From contig NZ_JAICZA010000037.1 of assembly GCF_025933915.1 (NCBI RefSeq), forward strand, positions 1 to 33,728: a DNA stretch of 33,728 nucleotides, read 5' to 3'. The translations under genes and the position numbers were made by a program. Position 1 is the stretch's first letter; every line of letters starts with the position of its first letter. Below the pieces are notes generated by a model. The model saw only the letters and a program-made list of their open reading frames with translations, ran no database searches and was not told the origin of the DNA. This document shows, piece by piece, positions 13,265-21,589 of the stretch. Source of the stretch: Mycobacterium sp. Lineage in GTDB: Bacteria; Actinomycetota; Actinomycetes; Mycobacteriales; Mycobacteriaceae.

Positions 13265-13942
13265 TTAGCGCGCCGCGGCCGGCTCCGCCGCATCCCCGAT
13301 GCTCGCGGATTGCCCGATCGGAGGATGAAAAACCCAGAGACACAACAGGAAATACAGGTAACCCAGCGACCAGCCGGCCAGCACGTCGGACGGGTAATGC
13401 ACGTTGAGCGCCACCCGGGAGATGCCGACCGCCGGCAACGCCAGCGCCACCGCGACGACCGCGATGCGCCGCGCCGCCCGGTTCGCCATCGGCAGCACGA
13501 AGGACAGCATCGCGAGCAGGCCGGCGGTCGCTTCGAGCGCATGACCGGACGGAAACGAGGTGGAGGCGGCCGCGACCAGCATGGTCGGCGGCCGTGGGCG
13601 GTCGGCCATCGCCTTGGCCGCCGCCGTCACGAGCTCGTTGCACGGCGCGCACGCCAGCAACAGCACCAGCGCGGCCCGCAGCCTGCGCATCGCCAGGGCG
13701 AACACCGTCGCCGCGATCCCCAGCACGGCCAGCGGCCCCGGGCCCAACACGAACGACACCGATTCGGCCAAGCGCAGCCATGACGGGTGTTTGATCGCGG
13801 CGGCGTGCGCCCCGTTCAACAGCGACCAGTCCACGCGATACAGCCAATTCCAGTGTTGGCGGTAGCCCACCCACATGAGCGCATAAACCGCCGCGGCCAG
13901 CACAGCGATCCCCACGGCCGGCGACGCCTTCGGTCGGGTCAT
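13265..13942 (-). CDS. PAP2-superfamily membrane phosphatase, Rv0308 type
   Basis: A 225-residue polytopic membrane protein with the three PAP2 phosphatase motifs: K110-x6-R117P118 (KAMADRPRP), PSGH at 131-134 and SR-x5-H-x3-D (S175, R176, H182, D186). All catalytic residues are present. Five or six membrane helices fit the family. Such enzymes dephosphorylate lipid phosphates such as undecaprenyl pyrophosphate or phosphatidate on the outer leaflet; the substrate here is not determined. The ATG at 13942 (MTRPKASPAVG) was chosen over upstream codons because sequence before it is arginine-rich and overlaps the promoter region of the divergent gene at 14023. The neighbouring YkuD gene makes a cell-wall role plausible. 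Confidence 0.88.
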   Translation of the reverse strand: MTRPKASPAVGIAVLAAAVYALMWVGYRQHWNWLYRVDWSLLNGAHAAAIKHPSWLRLAESVSFVLGPGPLAVLGIAATVFALAMRRLRAALVLLLACAPCNELVTAAAKAMADRPRPPTMLVAAASTSFPSGHALEATAGLLAMLSFVLPMANRAARRIAVVAVALALPAVGISRVALNVHYPSDVLAGWSLGYLYFLLCLWVFHPPIGQSASIGDAAEPAAAR

Positions 13943-14010
13943 GACCAACCGATACCAGCATGACCCGGGCCGGAGCCGTTTGGCCCGCCGCACGGAGTCG
14001 TCGGCGCCGT

Positions 14011-14016
14011 CATACT
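14011..14016 (+). promoter_or_regulatory. Candidate -10 element, leaderless start of the Rv0307c-type gene
   Basis: CATACT, separated by exactly 6 bases from the ATG at 14023, with no Shine-Dalgarno. Transcription would start on the first base of the start codon. Confidence 0.45.
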
Positions 14017-14022
14017 GGCCCT

Positions 14023-14505
14023 ATGGCCGTCTTTGTCCGCAGGTTGTTCGGCATCGGCAAGCTGCCCGACGAGCTGCATGCCCAGGTCGAATCGGAAGGC
14101 CTCAGCTACCTTGCCGATTACGTCGCGGTGACCCGGCGGTTCCGCGGCACCATCCCCGGTGTGCGGTTGGCGCACGGCGTCGCCAGCTACACGGGTTCAC
14201 TGGCCTTCACCTCGGAGCGCGTTTTGGCCACGCTGTCCATGTTGCCCCGGCTGGCCGGCCCGACCGTCAATGTCCGGTGGAACGCGCCGCAGACCGGCGC
14301 GGCACAGGTGGAGATCTCGTCGACCGGCCTGCAGGTGGATGTCGACGTCTCGCGGGTCGACGAAAAATTCAGCGGCGAGTTGTCGCTGCACTACAAAACC
14401 ACCATTCCGGCCGATGTGCTCGACGGTCTGCCGCGGCGGTCGCTCGCGTTCGACATGCCGCCGGAATACGTGTTCCGCGCCGTCGGTGTTACCTATAGTC
14501 CCTGA
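14023..14505 (+). CDS. Conserved hypothetical protein, Rv0307c type
   Basis: A 160-residue soluble protein that begins MAVFVRRLFGIGKLPDEL. It has a predicted beta-rich body with LAFTSERVLATLSMLPRLAG, VNVRWNAPQTGAAQVEISSTGLQVDVDVSRV and SGELSLHYKTTIPADVLDGLPRRSLAF. There is no signal peptide, membrane helix or catalytic motif that I recognise. The pattern of alternating strands recalls small bacterial lipid- or PH-like barrel folds, but I cannot assign one. Its last 17 bases overlap the end of the convergent small GerW-like gene. It is divergent from the PAP2 gene 80 bases away. Confidence 0.82.
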   Translation: MAVFVRRLFGIGKLPDELHAQVESEGLSYLADYVAVTRRFRGTIPGVRLAHGVASYTGSLAFTSERVLATLSMLPRLAGPTVNVRWNAPQTGAAQVEISSTGLQVDVDVSRVDEKFSGELSLHYKTTIPADVLDGLPRRSLAFDMPPEYVFRAVGVTYSP

Positions 14506-14773
14506 TCGTGATCCGCGGCCAGGGCGGCTGCCGCAGCACCGCCAGGCTGCCGATCACCGCGGCCAGCAGGCCGGTGAGCACCCCGATCAGCGCGATGCGG
14601 TTGCCATCCACGGCCGGCGTCCAGGTGGCCTGGCCGTTGCGGATGGCAAAGACCCCCAGCGGTTTGGCGACCAGGATGACGGTGGTGCCGTCGGGGGTCT
14701 GATATGGCTCGCCGTAGCCGCGGCCGGCGGCGGGATCGGCGGCCAGCTGGTCGAGTATGTCGGACGGCTTCAC
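14489..14773 (-). CDS. Small GerW-like protein with a C-terminal membrane helix
   Basis: A 94-residue protein starting at GTG 14773 (VKPSDILDQLAADPAAGRGYGEPYQTPDGTTVILVAKP in outline). The region about 19-57, with GEPYQTPDGTTVILV, PLGVFAIRNGQATWTPAVD, resembles the GerW/YtfJ family, in which a beta strand repeat precedes PxGxFVIxxGxxxWxPAVD. A hydrophobic helix at about 58-80 (IALIGVLTGLLAAVIGSLAVL) anchors it. GAAGGGAAG lies upstream of the GTG. GerW proteins are linked to spore germination in Bacillus, but actinobacterial relatives have no known role. It is divergent from bluB by 49 bases and overlaps the Rv0307c-type gene by 17 bases tail to tail. Confidence 0.7.
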   Translation of the reverse strand: MKPSDILDQLAADPAAGRGYGEPYQTPDGTTVILVAKPLGVFAIRNGQATWTPAVDGNRIALIGVLTGLLAAVIGSLAVLRQPPWPRITIRDYR

Positions 14774-14818
14774 GGGACACTTCCCTTCAAGACACGACCC
14801 ACGCTAACGCGGATTTCC

Positions 14819-14824
14819 TACGAT
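14819..14824 (+). promoter_or_regulatory. Candidate -10 element that may favour a later bluB start
   Basis: TACGAT overlaps the ATG at 14823 and stands 7 bases before an in-frame GTG at 14832. If it is used, the bluB mRNA would be leaderless and start at the GTG, shortening the protein by three residues. Confidence 0.35.
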
Positions 14825-15491
14825 GGCTGACGTGACCGGTCAGGCATTCAGCCCGCAAGAGCGCCGGGCCATCTACCGCGTCATCTCCGAGCGCCGTGAC
14901 ATGCGCCGGTTCGTTCCGGACGCGGTGGTGGACGAGGACGTGCTGGCGCGCCTGCTGCAGGCCGCGCACGCGGCGCCCAGCGTCGGCCTGATGCAGCCGT
15001 GGCGCTTCATCAGGATCACCGACGATGCGCTGCGGCGGCGCATCCACGGGCTCGTCGACGAGGAACGCCCGCTGACCGCCGCCGCCCTGGGCGAGCGGGC
15101 CGACGAATTCCTGGCGCTCAAGGTGGAGGGCATCCTCGATTGCGCCGAGCTTCTCGTGGTGGCGCTGGGCGACGACCGCGACCGGCACGTGTTCGGGCGG
15201 CGGACCTTGCCGCAGATGGACCTGGCGTCGGTGTCGTGCGCCATCCAGAATCTATGGCTGGCAGCACGATCCGAAGGCCTCGGCCTGGGCTGGGTGTCAC
15301 TGTTCGATCCGCGGCGGTTGGCGTCGCTGCTGGACATGCCCGCCGGCGCCGAACCGGTGGCGATCCTGTGCCTGGGGCCGGTGCCCGAATTCCCCGATCG
15401 CCCGGCGCTGGAACTGGACGGCTGGGCCGCCCCGCGACCGCTGTCGGAGTTCGTCTGCGAAAACCGGTGGGGCCGCCTCCCGCAGCCCTGA
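14823..15491 (+). CDS. bluB: 5,6-dimethylbenzimidazole synthase BluB (Rv0306 type)
   Basis: A 222-residue flavin enzyme of the nitroreductase-like BluB family. It breaks down reduced FMN with oxygen to make 5,6-dimethylbenzimidazole, the lower ligand of vitamin B12. The matching motifs are RRDMRRFVPDAV (about 24-35), APSVGLMQPWRF (about 51-62) and DLASVSCAIQNLWLAARSEGLGLGWVSLFDP (about 133-163), all strongly BluB-like rather than generic nitroreductase. The start is either ATG 14823 or GTG 14832 (see the -10 note). No cobalamin riboswitch is visible in the 49-base upstream gap. Other B12 genes are not in the window. It is followed by the sulfatase gene 83 bases downstream on the same strand; co-transcription is possible but the functions do not obviously connect. 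Confidence 0.9.
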   Translation: MADVTGQAFSPQERRAIYRVISERRDMRRFVPDAVVDEDVLARLLQAAHAAPSVGLMQPWRFIRITDDALRRRIHGLVDEERPLTAAALGERADEFLALKVEGILDCAELLVVALGDDRDRHVFGRRTLPQMDLASVSCAIQNLWLAARSEGLGLGWVSLFDPRRLASLLDMPAGAEPVAILCLGPVPEFPDRPALELDGWAAPRPLSEFVCENRWGRLPQP

Positions 15492-15574
15492 CTCGTCGGG
15501 CGCGGCGGGGATCGCCGCAGGACGTTGCGGTATCGTCGCCGGTCGCGAGGCAAGGTGAGAGGTGAACGCAATTG

Positions 15575-16993
15575 ATGCCGGGCGAAGCTGGGGCCACGGA
15601 AGGTAGCACGCCGCACAAGGACAATGTGCTGATCGTGCACTGGCACGACCTGGGCCGCTACCTCGGCGCCTACGGCCACCCGGACGTAACGAGCCCCCGA
15701 ATGGACCGCCTTGCGGCCGAGGGCATCCTGTTCACCCGGGCACACGCCACCGCGCCGCTGTGCTCGCCGTCGCGCGGATCGCTGTTCACCGGGCGCTATC
15801 CGCAGTCCAACGGTCTCATCGGCCTGGCCCACCACGGCTGGGAGTACCGCAGCGGAATCCGGACCCTTCCCCAAATCCTGTCCGAATCCGGTTGGTATTC
15901 AGCGCTTTTCGGTATGCAACACGAGACCTCCTACCCAAAGCGGCTGGGTTTCGACGAGTTCGACGTATCGAACTCCTACTGTGACTACGTGGCGGAAAAG
16001 GCCAACGAGTGGCTACGGCAAAGCGTCGAGGGCCTTGTGGGACAGCCGTTTTTGTTGACCGCCGGCTTTTTCGAGACACACCGGCCCTACCCCGAGGACC
16101 GGTACCCGGCGGCCGAGCGCGCCGATGTCGACCCGCCCGACTACCTGCCCGATACCCCCGAGGTGCGCGGCGACCTCGCCGCCTTCTACGGGGCCATCAG
16201 CGCGGCGGACGCCGCCGTCGGGCGACTGCTGGACACGCTGGCGGACACCGGGTTGGACGCCAACACCTGGGTGGTGTTCTTCACCGATCACGGCCCGGCT
16301 TTTCCGCGGGCGAAATCCACGCTGTACGACGCCGGAACCGGCATCGGCATGATCATCCGGCCGCCCACCAACCGGGCCGTGGCTCCCCGCGTCTACGACG
16401 AACTGTTCAGCGGCGTCGACCTGTTGCCAACGCTGCTGGGGCTGTTGGGAATCGGCGCTCCGGCCGATGCCGACGGTGTGTCGCACGCGGACGCCCTGCT
16501 GGAGCCGGGCCCGCACGCCACCCCGGTGCGCGACAAGGTGTACACGATGAAGACCTACCACGACTCGTTCGATCCGATTCGCGCGATTCGCACCAAGGAC
16601 TACAGCTACATCGAGAATTACGCGTCGCGGCCGCTGCTGGATCTGCCCTGGGACATCGAGGAAAGCCCGTCCGGGGTGGCTGTGGCGCCGTTCGTCACGG
16701 CGCCACGGCCCGAGCGTGAACTCTACGATCTGCGCACCGACCCGACCGAAACCACCAACCTGCTGGCCGGCGACGGCGCGGACGCCGACGATGTTGCGGC
16801 CAACCTTGCTGTCCTGCTGCATGATTGGCGTCAGCGTACCGGCGACGTCATCCCCTCGGAATTCGCCGGCACCCGCATCGCCGCGCGGTACACCGAAACA
16901 TATCTGCGGATTCATCAGGGCACCAAGCCGACCCCGCGGTCGGCCATCGCCGCCGACCGGGGTATCGAAGAAGGCAAACCCGCGCAACGTTAG
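15575..16993 (+). CDS. Sulfatase (formylglycine-dependent, Rv0296c type)
   Basis: A 472-residue sulfatase that hydrolyses a sulfate ester. The signature CSPSRGSLFTGRYP carries cysteine 63 (counting from the ATG at 15575), which must be converted to formylglycine by a generating enzyme encoded elsewhere. The metal site includes the N-terminal HWHDLGRYLGAYG and FFTDHG (D238, H239), followed by RAKSTLYDAG with the conserved lysine. A C-terminal substrate-binding subdomain ends with ELYDLRTDPTETTNLL, usual for arylsulfatase/N-sulfoglucosamine sulfohydrolase relatives. There is no signal peptide, so it is probably cytosolic. AGAGGTGA 9 bases upstream supports the ATG, and a TTG directly before it is less likely. 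The sulfotransferase-like gene that neighbours it in M. tuberculosis is missing here. The substrate is unknown; sulfolipid or sulfated sugar turnover is a guess. Confidence 0.88.
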   Translation: MPGEAGATEGSTPHKDNVLIVHWHDLGRYLGAYGHPDVTSPRMDRLAAEGILFTRAHATAPLCSPSRGSLFTGRYPQSNGLIGLAHHGWEYRSGIRTLPQILSESGWYSALFGMQHETSYPKRLGFDEFDVSNSYCDYVAEKANEWLRQSVEGLVGQPFLLTAGFFETHRPYPEDRYPAAERADVDPPDYLPDTPEVRGDLAAFYGAISAADAAVGRLLDTLADTGLDANTWVVFFTDHGPAFPRAKSTLYDAGTGIGMIIRPPTNRAVAPRVYDELFSGVDLLPTLLGLLGIGAPADADGVSHADALLEPGPHATPVRDKVYTMKTYHDSFDPIRAIRTKDYSYIENYASRPLLDLPWDIEESPSGVAVAPFVTAPRPERELYDLRTDPTETTNLLAGDGADADDVAANLAVLLHDWRQRTGDVIPSEFAGTRIAARYTETYLRIHQGTKPTPRSAIAADRGIEEGKPAQR

Positions 16994-17021
16994 CCGCGAC
17001 TGGTCCGATGGTGGCGACCCG

Positions 17022-17801
17022 CTACGCGCGGCTCGCGCCGCCGACCACGGCGACGACGAACACCCGCCGGAACGGGAAGATCGTCGTTCCGTCGGACCGG
17101 GGCGGATAGGCGTCGGACAGCAGCGGAATCAGCTCCTCGCGGAACTGCTCCCAGGTGTCCTCGTCGAGCCGCTCACGCACCGGGACCAGCGCCGTTCCGG
17201 TGATCCATTCCAACACCGGGTGTTCGCCGGCCAGCTGATGCAGATAGGTGGTCTCCCAGACGTCGACCTTGCATCCCGCGTCGAGCAGCAGGTTGGCATA
17301 GTGCGCCGGCGGCTGAACGACCGCACCCACGCGAAATGGTATGTCGCGCAGCAGTTTCGCGTACGGCTCCCGGCGGGCCAGTGCCCGCACCGCGGCGTAG
17401 GACGGGGACTCGAAGTTACCCGGCATCTGAACCCCGATCCATGACCCGGGCGTCAGCTCCCCCGCCCACCGCAGCAGCAGGTCGGCATGCTCGGGCACCC
17501 AGTGCAGGGCCGCGTTGCTGACCACCACGTCGGTGTCGGGTTTGGGCTTCCAGTCGCGCAGGTCGCCGGTGACGGCGTCGATGCCGCGCTCCTTGGCGGC
17601 GGCCACCATTTCCGGTGAGCTGTCCACCGCCTCGATCACGGCGTCCGGCCAGCGCCGGCCCAGGTACTGCGTCAGGTGGCCGGGCCCGCAGCCGAGATCG
17701 ACGACGCGGCGCACCCGCTCGGCGCCCACCCGCGACAGCAGATCGTAGAAGGGCCGGCCGCGATGGTCGGCAAAGGCCAGGTAGACGTCCGGGTCCCACA
17801 T
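17022..17801 (-). CDS. tam: Trans-aconitate 2-methyltransferase
   Basis: A 259-residue class I SAM-dependent methyltransferase. The N-terminus [22 protein letters not shown] is diagnostic of Tam. Motif I is [16 protein letters not shown] (about 33-48), the acidic SAM-ribose residue is D60 in [10 protein letters not shown], and the motif [13 protein letters not shown] (about 92-104) follows, as in the E. coli enzyme. It methylates trans-aconitate (EC 2.1.1.144), which forms spontaneously from cis-aconitate and inhibits aconitase. An AGGAGG ribosome site 6 bases upstream fixes the ATG at 17801; the longer open frame is non-coding in character. It is convergent with the sulfatase gene and divergent from the alpha/beta hydrolase gene. 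Confidence 0.93.
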   Translation of the reverse strand: MWDPDVYLAFADHRGRPFYDLLSRVGAERVRRVVDLGCGPGHLTQYLGRRWPDAVIEAVDSSPEMVAAAKERGIDAVTGDLRDWKPKPDTDVVVSNAALHWVPEHADLLLRWAGELTPGSWIGVQMPGNFESPSYAAVRALARREPYAKLLRDIPFRVGAVVQPPAHYANLLLDAGCKVDVWETTYLHQLAGEHPVLEWITGTALVPVRERLDEDTWEQFREELIPLLSDAYPPRSDGTTIFPFRRVFVVAVVGGASRA

Positions 17802-17807
17802 GTCGGT

Positions 17808-17813
17808 CCTCCT
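17808..17813 (-). promoter_or_regulatory. Strong ribosome binding site of tam
   Basis: AGGAGG on the minus strand with 6 bases to the ATG at 17801. It is among the best Shine-Dalgarno sequences in the window and decides the tam start. Confidence 0.75.
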
Positions 17814-17951
17814 GATCAACGCGCCGTCGCTAGCCGGCTGATAGCAAACCGTATTACGTCTATGGTGCCCCGGCGCCGCCGCCGTCGTCCCGGATGACAC
17901 CGACGCGATCCGAAACCGGTCAAACGCCCTGGAAGCGCACGCCTGTCCGGC

Positions 17952-17957
17952 TACCAT
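17952..17957 (+). promoter_or_regulatory. Candidate -10 element for the alpha/beta hydrolase gene
   Basis: TACCAT, 8 bases before the GTG at 17966. It fits a leaderless or nearly leaderless start. The rest of the 164-base gap 17802-17965 shows no gene. Confidence 0.4.
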
Positions 17958-17965
17958 CGGCGTTC

Positions 17966-19165
17966 GTGGCGCCCGACATGGATCCGATCGACCCGCCCAT
18001 CCCCGTTCCCAACGTTCCCGGTGCCGATATACCGGCCGGCGCCGGTGGATTGCCCCATCACTCGGCGTTGTCGCCCCGTCAGCGAATGGTAGTCGAGGCA
18101 TCGGCCCTCGGCGATCTGGCCCTGCGCACCTGGGTCGCCTCGCTGCTCACCACCACGGTGGCGCCGTTCGTGGCCGCGGGTGCGCTGCGGCAATCCGATG
18201 CCGCGGCCGAGCGTGGCAACCTCGACTTCTATGCCGAGCTGGGGGCGGCGGGGGATCCCGCGAAGTCCTTTCCGGCGCCCACCGGGTTGCCGCGGGTCAC
18301 CTCGCGGCGCGCCAGTCCGTTGGCGGAGTGGGTCGCGCGCGGCACGGTCGACAACATCGCGTTCCCCAGCGGTTTCACGGCGATAAACCCCGCCATGCGT
18401 GCGCGGTGGAGCGCGTGGGGGTCCAACAACACGGTGCGCGCACAACACTGGCGCCACGACGACGGGCCGCGGCCCACGCTGTGCGTCATCCACGGCTTCC
18501 TGGGGTCGTCGTACCTGGCCAACGGACGGTTCTTCTCGTTGCCCTGGTACTACCGGGCCGGCTACGACGTGCTGATGTATACGTTGCCATTCCACGGCAA
18601 GCGGGCCGAAAGGTTCTCACCCTTCAGCGGTTTCGGCTATTTTGCCGGCGGGCTCAGCGGGTTCGCCGAGGCGATGGCCCAGGCCGTGCATGACTTTCGT
18701 TCCATCATCGACTATCTGCGCCACACCGGTGTCGACCGCATCGCGCTCACCGGCATCTCGCTGGGCGGCTACACCTCGGCGCTGGTGGCCTCCGCCGACG
18801 ATCGGCTCGAGGCCGTCATCCCCAACTGTCCCGTCGTCACTCCCTCGACACTGTTCGACGAATGGTTCCCGGCCAACAAGCTGGTTCGGGTGGGCCTGCG
18901 CCTCGCCGATATCAGCCACGACGAGTTGAGCGCCGGCCTGGCCTACCACTGCCCGCTCACTTACCAGCCGCTGATCCGACAGGACCGCCGGATGATCATC
19001 ACCGGACTCGGCGACCGGATGGCGCCGCCGGACCATGCCGTCAAGCTATGGCACCACTGGGATCAATGTGCGCTGCACTGGTTTCCGGGCAGCCACGTGC
19101 TGCACGTGAGCCAATTGGACTACCTGCGTCGGATGACCGCGTTCCTGCAGGAGGTCATGTTCTAG
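17966..19165 (+). CDS. Alpha/beta hydrolase, Rv0293c type
   Basis: A 399-residue hydrolase-fold protein from GTG 17966, close to the 400 residues I recall for the M. tuberculosis protein. An ATG at 17894 would add 24 low-quality residues. The N-terminal third is a proline-rich and helical region of unknown role. The hydrolase core then shows the oxyanion motif [15 protein letters not shown], the nucleophile elbow [10 protein letters not shown] (serine about 265), an acid candidate in [12 protein letters not shown] (about D350) and a histidine in [10 protein letters not shown] (about 377 or 380). The catalytic triad is therefore complete. There is no signal peptide. The substrate is unknown; it could be an esterase or lipase. 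Its last 11 bases overlap the end of eccE3 on the opposite strand. Confidence 0.85.
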   Translation: MAPDMDPIDPPIPVPNVPGADIPAGAGGLPHHSALSPRQRMVVEASALGDLALRTWVASLLTTTVAPFVAAGALRQSDAAAERGNLDFYAELGAAGDPAKSFPAPTGLPRVTSRRASPLAEWVARGTVDNIAFPSGFTAINPAMRARWSAWGSNNTVRAQHWRHDDGPRPTLCVIHGFLGSSYLANGRFFSLPWYYRAGYDVLMYTLPFHGKRAERFSPFSGFGYFAGGLSGFAEAMAQAVHDFRSIIDYLRHTGVDRIALTGISLGGYTSALVASADDRLEAVIPNCPVVTPSTLFDEWFPANKLVRVGLRLADISHDELSAGLAYHCPLTYQPLIRQDRRMIITGLGDRMAPPDHAVKLWHHWDQCALHWFPGSHVLHVSQLDYLRRMTAFLQEVMF

Positions 19166-20174
19166 CGGCCTCGAGGGTCTCGGTGGCATCCGCGCTGCCG
19201 GCCGGCGATGCCCGATGGGCGCCGCCGACCAGGGTGGGCCAGTGCAGCTGCGAGAGCAGGTCCGCGGGCGCGGTCGTGTGTCCGTCCAGCCGCGCCGTGG
19301 ACAACAGGTCCAGCGCCGTCAGTGCGGGCAGGTGATTTCCGCGCTGCGGGGTCAGCCCGGTCAGCGGCGCCTTGCGGTCCGGCGGAGTGTCGGTCTGGAA
19401 CGCACACGCCACGGCGACGGTGGGCTCGCCCCTGTCACCGGCGATCTCGAGCGCGGTACAGGTTTCGCGCGCGGAATGCGACCGGATCGCGTCCAGCGTC
19501 TCCGGCAGCACGTCGTCCACCGGGATCTCGTATGCCGCAATGTAATCCGATGCGCCACGCTGCACTCCGCACCATCTCTCGCGGGGGTTGGAAGTCAACA
19601 GCCGCGGGACGTCGTCGGGTGCGACGACGGTGGCTTCCCACCCGGTCTCCCGGAGGTGGTCGGCCAGCCGTCGCGCCGCGACCTGAGCGGTCTCCTGCAA
19701 CGGGATTCGCGACGACCGGGCCCGCAGCGCGGCCAGATTTTCGGGGGCCGACACGGTGAGACCGATCCAGGTCTCGCACCTCGACGCGTCGGAGGCGTTG
19801 TCCCGGCTGGTGATCCGGATCTTGTCCGCCCGGATGCCGTAACGGTCCAGATAGCTCGCGATCAGCGGCAGTGGAAGCACATCGGAGTCGTCCTCCGGTG
19901 CGCCGACCCGAACCAGGGCGGTCGTCACCGTGGCGGGAGACTCCGGGGTGAACGCATTGCGGCGCCCGATGATCGCCAGGCGGCGCCGCAGCATGGTGGT
20001 GAAGTACAAACCGCCCCAGGCGCCGAACAGCACGATCACGACGGCGGCCGCGATGCCGAGCAGCCAGTAGTCGCGGGGCGATCGCCATGGGTAGGCCATC
20101 GCCGCGGGAACAATGGCCAACAGCGCCAACGTGATTCGCCCGCTCCCGGGAATCGGTATCGAATGCTTGCTCAC
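19155..20174 (-). CDS. eccE3: ESX-3 type VII secretion component EccE3
   Basis: A 339-residue membrane protein at the end of the operon. Two helices near the N-terminus (about 12-28 and 36-58, LALLAIVPAAMAY and LLGIAAAVVIVLFGAWGGL) are followed by a soluble domain of about 270 residues with TWIGLTVSAPENLAALRAR and the typical EccE pattern. In known ESX structures EccE sits at the periphery of the EccB-EccC-EccD membrane complex. Its GTG start overlaps the mycP3 stop by 4 bases (GTGA), so translation is likely coupled. It ends in an 11-base tail-to-tail overlap with the hydrolase gene. Confidence 0.92.
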   Translation of the reverse strand: MSKHSIPIPGSGRITLALLAIVPAAMAYPWRSPRDYWLLGIAAAVVIVLFGAWGGLYFTTMLRRRLAIIGRRNAFTPESPATVTTALVRVGAPEDDSDVLPLPLIASYLDRYGIRADKIRITSRDNASDASRCETWIGLTVSAPENLAALRARSSRIPLQETAQVAARRLADHLRETGWEATVVAPDDVPRLLTSNPRERWCGVQRGASDYIAAYEIPVDDVLPETLDAIRSHSARETCTALEIAGDRGEPTVAVACAFQTDTPPDRKAPLTGLTPQRGNHLPALTALDLLSTARLDGHTTAPADLLSQLHWPTLVGGAHRASPAGSADATETLEAART

Positions 20175-21589
20175 GGGGTGGGATCCTTTCGTCGGCGTGC
20201 GGCGATTGCGGTGACCGCGCCGGCCACGGCGACCAGCACGGCCAGCACGGCGGTGCCGGCCACCGCGACGGTCCGCGGTGTGGTGTCCTGGGGCGCCGGT
20301 GCCGGGGGCAGGGCGACCTGCTTTTCCGCCGCCCCGGCCGGTTGCTCACCGGCGGGCAATTGCCAGGTCAAGGCTGCCACCGGGTCCACGCTGCCGGCGC
20401 CCACCACGTTGGACGGGTCACGGGCTCCGTTGTGCGCGGTCGCGGTGATGCGATGCGCCACCGCGGCGGCGGGCAGGTCGGGATACTTGCTGCGCACCAG
20501 CGCGGCGACGCCGGCGACATATCCGGCCGCGTAGCTGGTGCCGTTGAGGGCGACCAGTCGCTGATGATCGTCGGGCAGACCGTTAGCCAGGCCGCCGCCG
20601 TCACCGTTGCCGACCGAAACGATGCGTTCGCCGGGTGCCGCGACACCCACCCACGGGCCCGCCACGGTGAACTTCGACGCCTGCCCATCCGGGGTCAGGG
20701 AGGCCACCGACAGCACGTACGGCTGCCAGAACGACGGGATGGACATCGAGGTGACGCCGGCCCAGTTCCGCGGATCGTTCGGGCGGCTCAGGTCGGTGAG
20801 CGGATTGGATTCACAAGACGTTCCACCGGCGAACGATCCGGTCGGCCCGCTGTTGCCCGCGGCGGCCACGATCACCGCGTCCTTGTCCACCGCCGCGTAG
20901 CGCACGGCCGCCCCAAGGGCGGCCTGGTCGACGGGGCGGTCCACGGGCAGGCAGGTGGCCGAGCCGACGTCGATCACCCGGGCGCCGAGGTCGGCCGCGT
21001 GCACGATGGCCCGGGCGAGCGTCGTGACCTCGGATGACACCCGGGCCATCAGCGGATCGCCGCCCGGCGTGCGTGGGGAGAACTTGGCCGACGTCGTTCT
21101 GATCGACACCACCCGCGCGGCGGGGGCCACCCCCGAGAAGCCGTCGTCACCCGACGGCTGGCCCGCGATGATCCCGGCGACGAGCGTCCCGTGTCCGTCG
21201 CAGTCGGTCAGGCCGTCGGTGGTCTCGACGAAATCGCCACCCGGTTCGACATTGGGCAGCCGCGCGCCCGGGTGCACCCCGGTGTCGAGCACCGCGACCA
21301 GTTGACCGTCACCGCGCGAAAACTGCCATGCCGCAGGCAGATTCAGCGCCGCCTGGCTGGGCGTGACGGCGCCCGGATCGCTGCCGGGAATGACCCCGGA
21401 CGTCGCGCAGGGTCCGCGCTGCTCCATCGGCTGCACGGGCCCCGGCGTCCCGGTGGGCGGGGTTGCGCCGGGATCGACCGTCGGCGGGCTGATCGCGAGG
21501 GCCGGCGGACTCGCCCACGTGGCGGTGGCGGGTAACAGGGCCAACGCCGCCGCGAAGCAGGCTGCTGGGCATCGGCGCGGCCGAATCAT
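20171..21589 (-). CDS. mycP3: Mycosin protease MycP3 (ESX-3 subtilisin)
   Basis: A 472-residue membrane-anchored subtilisin-like serine protease. A signal peptide (about 1-32) is followed by the N-terminal extension with C61. The catalytic triad is intact: D102 in AVLDTGVHPG, H133 in DGHGTLVAGI and S352 in NGTSYAAGYVAG, with oxyanion N246 in AAAGNSGPTG. A proline-rich linker leads to one C-terminal helix (about 437-463), then a short basic cytosolic tail. Mycosins cap and stabilise the ESX membrane complex on its periplasmic side; proteolysis itself is not always needed for secretion. The ATG overlaps the eccD3 stop in an ATGA, and its own stop overlaps eccE3. A much longer open frame upstream is antisense-like noise inside eccD3. 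Confidence 0.95.
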   Translation of the reverse strand: MIRPRRCPAACFAAALALLPATATWASPPALAISPPTVDPGATPPTGTPGPVQPMEQRGPCATSGVIPGSDPGAVTPSQAALNLPAAWQFSRGDGQLVAVLDTGVHPGARLPNVEPGGDFVETTDGLTDCDGHGTLVAGIIAGQPSGDDGFSGVAPAARVVSIRTTSAKFSPRTPGGDPLMARVSSEVTTLARAIVHAADLGARVIDVGSATCLPVDRPVDQAALGAAVRYAAVDKDAVIVAAAGNSGPTGSFAGGTSCESNPLTDLSRPNDPRNWAGVTSMSIPSFWQPYVLSVASLTPDGQASKFTVAGPWVGVAAPGERIVSVGNGDGGGLANGLPDDHQRLVALNGTSYAAGYVAGVAALVRSKYPDLPAAAVAHRITATAHNGARDPSNVVGAGSVDPVAALTWQLPAGEQPAGAAEKQVALPPAPAPQDTTPRTVAVAGTAVLAVLVAVAGAVTAIAARRRKDPTP

